A stretch of 64,000 nucleotides of DNA, taken from NCBI GenBank assembly GCA_015680685.1, contig MNCI01034664.1, positions 1,017,642 to 1,081,641 on the forward strand. The letters are read 5' to 3'. Origin of the DNA: Gnetum montanum. Lineage: Eukaryota; Streptophyta; Gnetopsida; Gnetales; Gnetaceae. The stretch's first letter is position 1, and each line of letters starts with the position of its first letter. The notes beneath the pieces were generated by a model that was not told the origin of the DNA, did no database searches, and saw only the letters and a list, made by a program, of their open reading frames with translations. The position numbers and the translations under genes are program-made. Below, in pieces: positions 10,318-22,287 of this stretch.

Positions 10318-10620
10318 TCAGATTAGGGCTATATTTCTACTTATTAGGGAATGAATTCATGTTTTAATTGATGAGGAAGCCCAAGAAAATGTTATTTCTT
10401 CTAGGGAAATTAATAGATAGGTTTTGGTAACTAATCCTTATCCTAGACCTCATAAAGTGCATTGGTTATCTAGAGATTTTTCTCAAGAGGTAAGGAAAAA
10501 ATGTACTTTGAAATTTAAAATTAGGAGTTTTCATGATGTTATAAAGTATGGCGTACTTCCACTAGATTGTGCCGATATAATTCTTGGCATACCTTGGAAT
10601 TTTGACAATGGTGTTTAGTT
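10318..10620 (+). pseudogene. Element B protease-region remnant
   Basis: The translation reads HVLIDEEAQENVIS at about 10355-10400. It resembles the retropepsin active site (consensus LID.GA..NFIS), with Glu-Glu in place of the Ser/Thr-Gly that follows the catalytic Asp. About 60 residues later ADIILGIPWNF matches the protease flap-end motif (D.ILG..WL). It lies between gag and RT, as expected. The altered active site and the stops indicate it is dead. Confidence 0.72.
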
Positions 10621-10839
10621 TGATGGAGCAAGAAACGTATGGAATATAACTAGATATGATGGAATCGATGAATTGATTCTCATGATAGGTGAACAAGTAA
10701 GGTAACAATGCTCACTTAATGTTTCCTTAATCCTTCCAGGAGAGAGGAAATACATTAAGGAACATGATGAGATAGGTTTTGGATATGTTCTTGTATCAAT
10801 AGTTGTTTCTAATCATGATGATGTATAGGTTAAACTTCC

Positions 10840-12060
10840 TACAAGTGTGTTAGGTTTGAAGGCGAAATTTCCCAAGGTATTCAAGGGCGAATTGGATGGA
10901 TTTACACTAATGAGGAATGTACAACATCAAATTAATTTCATCCCTTGTGCTACCATTCTAAACGAGAGAGCTTATCGAATGGCACCAAATTAGAGAGCTA
11001 AATTACAAAGCTAAGGAGAGAAGTTACTTGCGAATGGCTTCATGAGGGAATTCATTTCGCCTTGTGTTGTTCCAATTGTACTGGTGCCAAAGAAGGACAA
11101 CAATGAATGGAGGATGTGCATTGATTCTAGGATAGTGAATAAGATAATAGTGAGGTACAAGTTTCCTATTCTAAGGATCAATAATATTCTTAATGTCCTT
11201 ACCAATGCAGATATTTTTAGCAAATTTGATTTGAAGAGTGGTTATCATCAAATTAGAATCAGACTTGGTGATGAATGGAAGATGGTTTTCAAGAAAACTA
11301 GATGAATTGTTTAAGTGGCTAGTAATGTCATTTGGGCTCACAAATGCACCTAGTACATTCATGAGATTGATGCATGAGTGTAAGTATTATATTATCTTTT
11401 TTAATGATATTTTTTTATATAGCTCTAATGAGGAAGAGCACCTAAATCACTTGTGGATGATGTGTCTTAAATTAGAGAAGGTATAATTAGTGATCAATTT
11501 GAAGAAAAGTCATTTATTTAAGGGGGAAATCACATAGTTAGAACATGTGGTTTCTAAAAAAAAAATTTTGATAGAAGCTACCAAGGTGAAGGATATTAGT
11601 GATTGGCCAACTCCAAAGAATATTGAGGAAGTAAGATCATTCCTTGGTTTAGGAGGTTTTCATAGATGGTTCATAAAAAATTTTAGTGGTATTTCTTAGT
11701 CTATGTTTGCATTTTTTAAGAAAAATAAAGATTTTAGATGGGATAATAAAACCCAAGGTGGATTTGACTTACTCAAAGAAAAAGTACCAGTGAACTGATG
11801 TTTGCAATTCTAGATTTTTAAAATCTTTTTTCGATAGAGGTGGATGCAAGTAAACTTGCCACTAGTAGGGTACTTTCACAAGAAGGTAGGCATGTTGCTT
11901 TCTTTTCTGAAAAGCTAAATGATTCAACCAAAAATATAGTATATATTAGGAGTTGTGTGTTATTCTTCAAGGAATCAAGCATTTGGAGGCATTACCTACT
12001 GCCTAAAGAATTCACTTTGATGATGGACCACAAAGCACTACAATTTCTAAACTCGTAAAA
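10840..12060 (+). pseudogene. Element B reverse transcriptase and RNase H pseudogene
   Basis: Conserved gypsy RT blocks appear in order. FISPCVVPIVLVPKKD and EWRMCIDSR lie at 11040-11130, then FSKFDLKSGYHQIRI at about 11217-11260, then FGLTNAPSTFMRLM at about 11330-11375. The catalytic box reads FFNDI at about 11397-11411 instead of [YF]xDDI, so the first Asp is Asn and the enzyme would be inactive. A thumb/connection block with IEEVRSFLGLGGFHRWFIKNF lies near 11620-11690. RNase H begins at about 11838 (VDASKLATSRVLSQEGR) and runs to DHKALQFLNS at 12055. Frameshifts and stops separate the blocks. Integrase follows at once. Confidence 0.88.
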
Positions 12061-12266
12061 AAAGTTGATTGTAAAGAATATGAAGTGGGCTGCATAGTTA
12101 CAAGACTTTAATTTTATGTTGAAAAACAAAACTAGGAAAGCCAATGTGGTGATTGGTGCATTGTCTAGGATGTAGTGGTAAATTTCAATGTACCTCATAT
12201 TGAAGGTATGGGTGATCTTGTTGATTTGTATGAGCATGATGTTGATCTTGGGCAAGTTTGGAGGAG
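12061..12266 (+). pseudogene. Element B RNase H end and integrase N-terminus, first part
   Basis: The frame reads through the RNase H tail (KTRKANVVIGALSR, about 12130-12170) into the segment before the integrase zinc domain (GMGDLVDLYEHDVDLGQVWR). It stops abruptly at 12266, where element D begins with TGTAGGACCCC. The same frame resumes at 59476. The last five bases, AGGAG (12262-12266), are the target site duplicated by D. Confidence 0.85.
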
Positions 12267-14729
12267 TGTAGGACCCCTAATAACCATCCTCTAAAAAAAT
12301 AAAAATATATTTTTTTCTTTTCCAATCCTCTTAAAACATGGTATTATACTTACATAAGCAACTAATAACAATGTGACTCATAATAATGGTTCATTATAGG
12401 GCCTACGTACCTCCTTCCCTTATTATACTTAATGAGCTATTGATATGATGAGACCTTGCCACTTCTCATAAGCCTAAGGGTTGATGCATCTACTGCATAT
12501 CATCTCTCTTTAGTAGCACTATGATAACTTAAAAACTAGCTTTGTCTAAGGTGATTGCTAACACTCTGCATCACTTACAAAGGTAGAAAATATTAAACAT
12601 TTATGTGACTAACTTATTTCAAGTTTTATTTTAAAAGTAGCACCAACGATTTTGGTTGAATGCAGTCCTAGTTCTCCACTATGTTTCCACCATACTAGAT
12701 CATTTAATCTATAATACACTTCAAATAACAGCTAGGAATACAAAATGTATAGGTTTTAACAACTTTGCCCACGTAATGTGATGTTTCATTCTCACATTGA
12801 GGGCCATCCAACTCAAAGAATCTAATCACCATATGCACATGAGTTGGGTTATCTTCGAGTTCTAAACTACACATGTAAGACTTGGCTTAACCATTTTTAA
12901 TGGACTACATCTCGATATACCCCCAAGATAGGTGACTGAGGATCATATGTGAGGAGGGGACACATTTATGAATGGCACCTGCATCACTGAAAACCTTTAA
13001 GTGTTGTGCAACTCAACCCCCTTAGGCCCAATGGCTTAGGATATTAAGCTGAAGTAAGCATATGTATCGATAGGTTAGATAGTGGTGCTTATCTCTATAT
13101 CTAGGGTAGGATGTAAGCAAAATAAATAAATAATGTAACCCATCCATTCACGGTATGGGGATGAATATATTATTATTAGAATGATTAGTTAATGATCCCT
13201 AAAAATACTACTTGCTTTATACAATGCCCACCAATCAAATGCATCATCAAAGATTGAAACTAGGGCCTGAATTTTTAGCAATCAAATCTGTGTTTATGGG
13301 AGATTAAGGGCTTGAAAGTAAATATCATATTATAATCCACACAACTCATGGTAGTTGGGATTTGACAAGTTTTTTTTATTTCTTTTTCTTCCTCTTAGCC
13401 TAAGGTATCTTTCAAGCCTTGTAGTGGTAGTAATTAGAAGATAGAATCTTAGGAAATTGATTATAGGCCATTGAAAATTAATAATAGTAGTAGCAATTCA
13501 CTTTTTCTTTTTATTTCTTAATTTAAAACAAAGAATATATGATCTCTAAAATCTTTTTTTTTTTTTTAAAAAAAGAAGAAGAAGAAGAAACAGAGGTAGA
13601 TTCTATGTGTGATCATTGTAATTTCCATTTTTACCGTTAGGTACGAAATAAAATAATAATAAATGCTAGGCAATAACAAAAAAAAGAATGGAAATCTCTA
13701 TACTAACATTATTAATTCTGATTTTATGAAGTAGAAAACAAATAAAATATTATGTGCTTGTGTCCAATATGGAAAGGAGAAACAATAATAAAATACGATA
13801 TACACTAAAGTTTGAACATCATGATGGATTGACAGGATTCCAAACTTTGACATCTTCATTAATAAATTTTCCAGCCTCTCATGTTTTCTATTGAGAGAAA
13901 TGTAGGCTTGTATAAAGGATCATTTAACAATGATTTGGAACATGACAACTCTCTTTGAAATCCCTCAAAACTGACCCACAGTTGATCAATAAAATAGAAC
14001 ATGTGCACTTAGCAAAAGACACCAAAACTTCTCAATATGCATAGCTTTATTTTTAATGTTGAAATGAGTACTTAATGGGTCCTTTGGCCATCTAGTTATA
14101 CTACATTAAGTCTTTCCAATCATACAACATCTTGTAGCCTACATAAGAAGAATGTTGGGGTTGGATAAAATGGTGGGGGCTAACACCATTAAGCAACTCC
14201 AAGAACTAAGCCCTTTTAGCCCACATAAGATATCATTGGCCTTGGATAAAATGATGGGGGACATTTCTTTTATACAATAAATATGATCACAAAAACATGA
14301 AATACATAGTGCACATGATATAGGAAAATGCTAACTCATAAGCCTACAGCATGCATACCAAAAATCAAATCCAAAATACTTGAAAGACTCTATGCATGAC
14401 CCACAACTCACAAGAAATCCCACATGCTCTCATGAAATAATCCTCACTTATCCAAGCTAATATAACTTCAAAAACCTACTAAGAATTTTGTACAACAAGG
14501 GTTTAAAATACACACCTTTAAAGTTGAACTTGACCAATTTGGGGAAGGAGAAGACATCTCATGTTTGGGCTATTTCTAGACAATAGACTCAAGAAGTTAT
14601 CTTCAATGTAAGTCTACAATGCTACTAAAATCCCAACACAAAATTAGAAAAACTAGTCCCTTGAATCAGCCAAACATTCTCTAAAGATTAGTTCCAAAAG
14701 CCTCTAATAGTAGCAACACAATCCACCTC
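12267..14729 (-). repeat. D left (3') LTR, first part
   Basis: This 2.46-kb segment aligns with 38827-39721 over its first 0.9 kb, with 56392-56480 around 13150-13260, and with 57857-58280 around 14310-14729. The stretch 13270-14290 has little match in the right copy, which is shorter. It includes a (GAA)n-like run at about 13570-13590 and A/T-rich sequence. No gene is seen. Element H interrupts it after ACCTC. Confidence 0.8.
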
Positions 14730-15505
14730 TGATGAGTTATCATTTTGTTGGCCGTGATATCACAGCCTGTCTCCTCATCTATAAATAAGAGGTAGACAGA
14801 TTTGCTAGGCAATTTTTGAAGTTTTTAGTTTTTCAAGTTTTTAAGTGTTTAGTTTTTTAGTAGTTCTTCTCAAAATCCTTTTCTCCTAGTGCATGCCCAT
14901 AGTGTGGTGATTGTAATTGTACGGCATCCTTATTCAACTGTGACGTACTTGGACACGCACATGACCAGCAATAAAGATCGAGATTACTTCATCATTGCAG
15001 CATCCACTTAGCTTAATTGTTATTTACTACTTTCTTAGTTAATATCTCTTCATCCTAAACTCCTGTTAAACGTGGAATGAGTACAACTTAATCACGAGCA
15101 TTCAAGTGTGACTACTTGGTAACCCAGTAGCGTACTTAGGCCATGCACTTGGTAATCCTAGTGGTAGTCGTGCACAAGGTCCAAGATGTGTACGGATGGT
15201 TAAGAAACGGATGCTCATCGCACTTAGGCTAGTTAGATTCTATCTTACCCTCTCTCTTAGCTTAGTTAATCTTATTTCCCATCATACCCAGGAGTAGCAT
15301 TAGTATATGAACACATCATACACCTCACTCTAGACTAAATCATACATGACAAAGTTAATACTAGTCTAGGTGGGAAGACAGCGAACTGCGACCTACAAAT
15401 AACTGTCTGGATACCACAACTAGTCCATCTGCGGAGTTCGACCGAATAGTGCATGAAACTCTTGTATTCGTATGGTTGAGTGTAGGGGTACCTCACCACT
15501 CATCA
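14730..15505 (+). repeat. H 5' LTR
   Basis: This 776-bp LTR matches 22288-23006. A CTATAAATAAG TATA box sits at 14779-14789, only about 50 bp from the LTR start, so U3 is very short and R/U5 make up most of the LTR. The R/U5 part is homologous to the LTRs of A1 and J. Confidence 0.92.
14779..14789 (+). promoter_or_regulatory. H TATA box
   Basis: CTATAAATAAG lies in the 5' LTR. The block containing it (about 57 bp) is missing from the 3' LTR. Confidence 0.7.
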
Positions 15506-15506
15506 T

Positions 15507-15524
15507 TAGCACCATTTCCAAGGA
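15507..15524 (+). promoter_or_regulatory. H primer-binding site (Asp-tRNA type, degraded)
   Basis: TAGCACCATTTCCAAGGA begins one base after the LTR and is a decayed form of TGGCGCCGTTGCCGGGGA. Confidence 0.75.
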
Positions 15525-15646
15525 CGATGCTAGTTATCTAGATTAGTTACATCATACAAGGTCGTTGTATAGGAATTAATGATATATCTTTTAAGAATAA
15601 ATAATTATAAAAAGTCACATATAAATTCACACATAAGTGCACAACC

Positions 15647-17535
15647 ATGCCTCTCCTACAAGACTACGATAATGCCATGTCTAGTGAGGAAATTCATTGG
15701 AGAACCAACGAATTATATGACAATGAACCCCTACTGGCCACTACAAGCCTAACACAAATACAAGAGGCTGTTTGAATCTCCCGTAGGCATCTGAAAGAGA
15801 GTCGTCTACCCAAGCTCAATTTAAACAATTTTCCCAAGTTCTCAAGAGGCTATGACTTAGATCCACAATAACATTTAAAAGCCTTCTACGATGCCTGTGC
15901 ATGGAACAACATTGATAACGGTTGGCAAAAACTTAAGCTCTTTTTTATGACACTCATTGGCCAAGCAAAAGTATGGTATAGATCGTTAAAACGAAATTCA
16001 ATATGATGTTGGCCAACAATGGTAGAACTCTTTAATAAAAGATATCAAACCTATGCAAGAGTGTCAGCCTTGAGGAAACAAATCCAAGAGTGGAAACAAG
16101 CAAAACATGAATCCTTGGACATGGCTTAGACAGATATTATGCACTATTAAACAATTGTCTAGGCCATGAGCTCTCTGAGGAAAGGCTAATGTACCATATC
16201 ATTGATGGGATTTGATATGCAACAAGAAAAACCCTAGGGATGTATGCCCAAGGTCAATTATACGAACTACAAACCCATCAATTCCAAGAGCTTATTAAGT
16301 AGGTAGCAAAAGAAGAAGGAGAAATGGCTAGATGGGAGAATGTCGAAAAACATCAACGGGACCAAAATATCAACTTAACAGAGGTCCGTAATCATAAAAA
16401 GGAGAAATCAACCTATCTCAAGGAGGAAGAACCATCTTTGCCAGTACAAAAATCGTTAGAAGAAGTCAAGGTAAAGATCAATAAGATGTTGGAATTGACG
16501 CATAAAAAGTGTGGAGAATATATTGATATTATTGGAGATAGAGTTTTGACAACCTGAGAAGTAGGACAACGTATCATTAGACAATCAGAAAGAAGGGATG
16601 AGGAAGATAAGAGCTCAACTGCCAATCATATGTATGAATGCAACATTTTCCTGTACGATCACCCTAAGGGCCAATGCCCAATCTTGTTACATTTATATGA
16701 GCATTGGAGAAGCACATTACACCCAGAGTTCGTACAGAGATACTATGTTCGATCACAGTGGCAACAATCCTAGTCATGGGGAAAGCCACCCTTAAACTAG
16801 AGATACCCTTCGAATCATCCGAATCTAAATGCTTATCTAGTTCAACATCCTATTTTCCCAACTGGGTCAACATAATCTATCTCACCACATTATTATTCTC
16901 CTCAATACTATCAGCCCATGTCCTCAACACAACCACCGTCTTGTGTACCTTACACTTCTCCTAAATTTCAACATTCTCACCCTTTCCCTCCTTCTACATT
17001 GCCACCAACTATTCCTGAAGTGTCTGCACCACAGCAACAACCCACAAACGTTACTTGTGCTACTATTTCCAACAATAGTGAGAGGCCTCCTCAACATCGA
17101 AAGCATCACTGCTTTAGACATAACCATAGGAAGGGACAACACAGTTCTAGGGCCATTGCATTTTCCAACTCAACACAAGTCCAACACTGTGGTGCATCCT
17201 TCTCTTCAAACCCAGCGCCTCATGTCACTTTACTAGGGCCACCATTTAACACTCCAACAACCATACAGCCCAATGAATACAACCATGGAGAGCGACATCT
17301 CGATCCTTGCATACTATCTTACGATCTCAACTATCATAGTGGGTCAACTCGTTATCCAGGAACCACATCCTATAAATTGCCTCACTATGCTTACTATAAT
17401 CATGTGTGTGAACCCCAATGGGGTAAGTATGACCAAGTTTCATACTTTCCAACATGCAAGGATCCTCATCTTTCATTTATTAGTCCTCGCCATGCTCAAC
17501 CGTTTAGTTTTGGGGGATACCCCCCATTCTCATAA
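15647..17535 (+). pseudogene. H gag pseudogene
   Basis: This is the same Gag as in A1. It starts MPLLQDYDNA at 15647, lacks part of the linker present in A1, and has the capsid blocks FPKFSRGYDLD, WQKLKLF and WPTMVELFNKRYQTYA at about 15825-16060. A charged linker (16324-16557) follows. The zinc motif at 16639-16692 has its second Cys changed to Phe. A Pro/Ser/Gln-rich tail of 205 open codons (16918-17535) ends FSFGGYPPFS. Stops and a frameshift near 16130 inactivate the capsid half, while the tail stays open. No protease or RT follows. Confidence 0.87.
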
Positions 17536-19240
17536 CAAGCAAAATTAATAAATATTTTCCATTTTCTTTAATTTTACAATTTTTTGTTTTCCAATTTTTC
17601 ATTTTTTCATTTTTCAATTTCTTGTTTTATCTTTTTGTCTTATTATCTTTTTATAAGTAATCTCATCTATGAATAAAACACTAATGTGGCTCATTGGTTG
17701 AGGTGTGTTCTATGTTATCGAGTCTTGAGTGATAAATTATTTGGGTAGTGAGCTCATTATACCCACTCATCCATTCTACAAATAAGAGGTTCTGTCAAGG
17801 GTACAGTGATATTCTTGACATTCTTAAGACTTAAAATTAATTTTGATTTCATTGTACCCAGAATGAAGAAGGATGGATCAAGAGGTAATGATTAGGGTGT
17901 GACATCAAGGGGACTTAAGGATTCTCTTTGGTAACGTCTGTGGGAGTTATCACGCAATGTGGTGGTACTAAGATCCTTGTAGATCTAATGCAAAATAGGA
18001 GTAAGAGTAATCAAAAGGGCACTCAAAAATCCAATGCTGTTTTAGGGGGTCCCACTAGAAAGACATGCACCCATGCTTGAAGGTTGGCAGCTTCTCTAGA
18101 TTCAACAATTAAAAAAACCAAACAAAAACAAAGGAAGTGCCACAAAGCAAAAATCACTCCTCCCTTGAACAAAATGCCAAGTGATCATACGCCTTGTTGT
18201 TCTGGTACTCTCATAGTTGCTCATCATGGGATAAAACAATGTGATGTCACTGATTAGAGGAATGGACTTGGTCTTGATCTTGGAACAACAGGTTAATGAC
18301 ACATTAATCATGCTTTACACGTAGGATTCACTATGCCCTGGGTCAGTTACCTCATGTCCCAATCTCTAAAATCCCTTCTATACCCCACCTCATCTCATTG
18401 TTCATATAATTATAGCTTGTGTCTTTTATAGTGTAGAATTTCTACCTCATCCCAATGATACTTACATGTGTGTGTTTTGTGGAACTAGTGTGGATTACAT
18501 TTAACCCTTCTAGTGCCCACAAACACTTTTAAGTGTGGTTATGCAAGGGAATTCTAGGTTGGGACCTACTTTGGGGTGGACCCACTTGCGTATTTTTTTG
18601 TAATTTACACTCCTAACACATCTCACGCACATCATCTATTACCCTCAATGTATTTTCAACGATATCCTTTCCCTTATTACTATCCCTACGAATTTCAACA
18701 TTCCTATGAACCATCACATGACCTTTTTCTCTCCCTTACCACCCGAGGCCCTATTGATCAATTCCACCCACAAATAATTATTCGTGCCTTCAGAATTAGT
18801 TAAATTACCCTAGAACCCTTTAACACTTGTCCACGTGTCCCTTAATATACATTGTTAATTTCAACAAAAATCTTAAAATTCGGTATATTATGTTGTGCCT
18901 TAAATATCGATAAGGGGATTTTTTCAAATTTCTCTCTACGACTTGCAATTGTGCATCCCTTGCTTTCATACCTGTATCTCGCTTGCTGGTCCTCCGATTT
19001 TCATTCCGTCTGAACCTACTTGAACCCAGAGTGTTCAGCTTAGTTGTGGGGGAGGGGCACACGTTGAATAGTGTATAACTTTTTTGAAATTTTTCATCAC
19101 CTGAAGGACATTATTAAGGGTAATTAGTTCTAACATTAAGGATAAATGTGCCAAAAATAATTTCATCCTCTTAGTTATACCGGGAAACTAAATTTGGAAA
19201 CCACCTAAGTAAAAAGGACTCATTATTATAATCTTTTGGG
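17536..19240 (+). other. H spacer in the position of pol
   Basis: No supportable gene is seen. T-rich tracts (17550-17640) are followed by blocks shared with A1 (17880-18300 and 18400-18600). A 75-codon frame at 18576-18803 is not conserved in A1. A GTTGTGGGGGAGGGG purine run at 19042-19056 resembles the pol-end purine run of F and G, hinting that the spacer arose where pol was lost. Confidence 0.65.
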
Positions 19241-22095
19241 AAACATCACATGGCAATAAAATAAATTCATTAAGGTAAGTAGTAAGGTATAACCTAACTT
19301 CGGAAACAACCTTACTGACGATTGGCCCCGAAATGTGGACAACAGGAAGGTCTTGCTCAAGGTGGGAGCAAATGACCTAGGAGAGGTGAAGGACAAGTTC
19401 CTACCGGTCAGCATGCAGAGTAGGAGGAAAAATCATTTAACATTCACCAAGAAGACCTTGCTACTATATAATCCAGGAAGGCAGAAGGAGGAGCTACGAT
19501 AGCGCCTGAATAGGGACAACATCTCATGTTGCCCCGGGATTGTGTTCAGGCTATCTACGAAAGGTCCACATTCACTGCAATGCTTGTGGAATTAAATTTT
19601 GAATCTTTTGCAAAGTTTGCTCCATAGGCCGTTAGGGATCACCTCAAAGGACCCACATTATGACATGTCCTCTCTAAAAGTGGTGCTTGGTACTTATGGA
19701 AAATGTACCAATTTTGGCACAATAGAGAACAAGGCACCACAATTAACATTTGTGGTGTGACAGTCGATTTCTCTATTCAAGCCATTTCGAAAGTATTAAA
19801 CCTTTTGAATACAAGGCCAAAGGTTGCTCAGTTGTCTACCTGTTCAAACCCTGATGCACGAAGAGTTTGGTTGAAAAGGGCATATGGCAAGGAGGATAGG
19901 ACGTTTGGAGAGTTGACGACGGAAGAGAGGATCTATTTCAAAATTGGAATTTATCACCTCTTCCCCATGAAGGGATTAAAAAGAATTTCAACATATGCAG
20001 CAAAGGTATGTGTAGTATTGATGGGAAAGGTTAATGTTAACCTACCTGATTTGTACTTTACAGAGATTCGGAGGTGGTTTGAAGAACGAAAGATAGGGAA
20101 GATGGCGTTACCCTTCCCTTGCCTTATCAGAAAGCTATGCCGACATGCTGGTATTAGAGGATACACCAATGAAGTCCTCCAAAAAGCCCAAAATGCTTCA
20201 TATGCTAAATTGCTAAAGCCACCAACCGCAAGGAAAATCACTGGTTAGACGCTGGGACTAGAACAAGAAAAAGAATAGACAGTAAGACCAACTGCAACTC
20301 AACTTGTAGGACCCAGCCAACTTTCAAGTATGGGACCCAGCCAACAATAGGAAGCAAGGCCTAGCATGGGCCAAGATCAACCACCGCCACCACAAGATTA
20401 TAGACCGTCGATGAGCCATCTCCGGGCCATCGCTCAGATGGTCAGTTGGGGAAGTCGTGTTGATGCAAATCTCTTCTACATCATCAACGATGCCATGCAG
20501 CCCATGGTTTCTTTGGATCGTGCAAGGAGTGAGTTGTCCATCCATACAGGAGGAGGGGAGAGCACTTGGTTACAACAGATCTCAGGGAACGCTACATCTT
20601 TTTAAGTGTAATTGGAAACTGGTGAAGGGGCCACAATGGTGGTCATGCAGCACTAGGATGTAGCAGGAGCCATAGAAGTGGTTACAAACCACATTAAAGA
20701 ATCGTTCAATGTACCTGTTGTGCCACTGACAGACCTTACAGGAGCACGGGATGCTCAAACACTGGCCGGAACCTCAATGACTTCTACAAAACATGAGGAT
20801 GTATTTGATCGATCGCTACAAACATGACAGGTAATGACATCCCTATTTGACATCCCTCAGGATGTTACGAAGATTCAATCAGACCTCATTTCCACCAAAG
20901 GAAAGCTAGTCTTGACAGAGATGAGGGTCGAGCATGCTGAAGTGGAGGTACAAAAATTGCAAGAAAGGCTTGTGGCCCTACAAGCAGCACAGTGGGACCC
21001 TTTGCAATTTGTTCCCACAGACTAGCTAGACACTTTCAAAACTGAGAAACTAACCAAATTATTGATAGAGAATAAGAAGGTGGTAGAAGAAAAATAAAAG
21101 GCTATTTGGGATGCCTCTGCAGCACAAGCGTAAACTTATGTGCATATCAAGGCACTCAAACTTACAAGAGGAAAACAAGTAGCTTGTTTCTGACAACCTT
21201 CGGTTGACCTCTATGGAAAAGCAAAAGAATGTTCTCAAAGAAAATTTTTAGTAGTTACAAGAACAACTCATCTGGGTCAACCAAGACATGAACCGTTAGC
21301 TAGGGAGAATCGAACCCTCTCAATGGAGGAAGTATGCGCCATCCATCAGAAGATGGCTATTGAAATAAGTGCATAGTAGAATGAGGCTAAATGACATGAA
21401 AATCTAAAGGAGCACTTCCAGGACTAGGTGGGGATGTATAAATAGATCATTGAGAAGGAGATCCATATGGAAAAGGCCCACATCAACATTATTAGTGCTC
21501 AACACACTGACTGGCGGGCCATATTGGACACATATGCATTTGACTACCAAGCGGAAGTTAAGAACTAGGACCTGTAGATCTAGGATCTTATAGAATACAT
21601 GGAGTTGGCAAACCTATGGTATGCCAACCTTGCCATGTTAACAACAAGGCACCTAAGAACAAAGCTCGAGCAACAGGTAGCCACCACCTACATCAAATAT
21701 GAAACAGAATTTGCAGAATGCAAGAAGATATTGCAAAAACTAGAGATTGCAAATTCTGAACTTGAGATGGTTAAAGTAAGCTACCAGGGATAAAAAGGTG
21801 TTATAATAGACTTGGCTCAATGACTTGCAGATTTCCAAGAATATAGAGACAAAGCCAAAGCCTACAAGGAGGAACGACGAGTATTTGCGGCTTGGTATGT
21901 CAATGCAAACAAAATGTTTCCGCAACTACCCTGTCCATGGGAGGTGTCGACTCCAAATTGATGGATGGTACAGGATCCCCAAATTGAAGAGGAGAAACTC
22001 CAGGCCATACTTCAATGCCATCAAGTCCCAAGACCTGAAGCACAAGACAAGGGAAAGGCACCCATGGAGGAGCCACCGCCACCAGGAACTACATG
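19240..22095 (+). pseudogene. H extra ORF: putative plant transposon-protein domain plus coiled coils
   Basis: This long decayed ORF lies between the spacer and the PPT. Its best stretch (19703-20248, 181 open codons, preceded in frame from about 19560) has the pattern W..REQGTTINICGVTVDFS...ISKVLNL, a later ELTTEERIYFKIG.YHLFPM block and RKLCRHAG. This resembles the N-terminal domain catalogued as 'putative plant transposon protein' in large plant Ty3 elements; that is a family-level guess from memory. After a low-complexity linker, heptad-rich helices follow at 20834-21025 and 21599-21793. The conserved tail (FPQLPCPWEVSTPN) ends near 22095. Homologues lie in F (37210-38745), G (40860-43740), E and A1. 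Function is unknown; the coiled coils suggest self-assembly. Confidence 0.65.
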
Positions 22096-22274
22096 AGTTC
22101 CATCAATTTTGTAGCTATAGGATTTTCTTTTGCATTATTTGTGTTGTGTCTCTATTTTGTTCTAATTCCACACTGCAGCATGAACCCATTCTCACAAGTC
22201 AATAATTTGATACCTATCCACTGTGTAATCAATGGAGCTTGTCCTCACTTTAACTCAAGGACGAGTTTTCATTT

Positions 22275-22287
22275 AGTCGTGGGGGTA
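22275..22287 (+). promoter_or_regulatory. H polypurine tract
   Basis: AGTCGTGGGGGTA stands directly before the 3' LTR and is the same tract as in A1. Confidence 0.8.

Noticed and set aside
18576-18803. 75-codon frame rich in Tyr/Phe/His in H
   Set aside because: Not open in A1 and no recognisable family.
19703-22095. An envelope (env-like) gene in H
   Set aside because: The position suits an Athila env-like ORF, but no signal peptide, membrane segment or fusion peptide is visible; domain and coiled-coil content point elsewhere.
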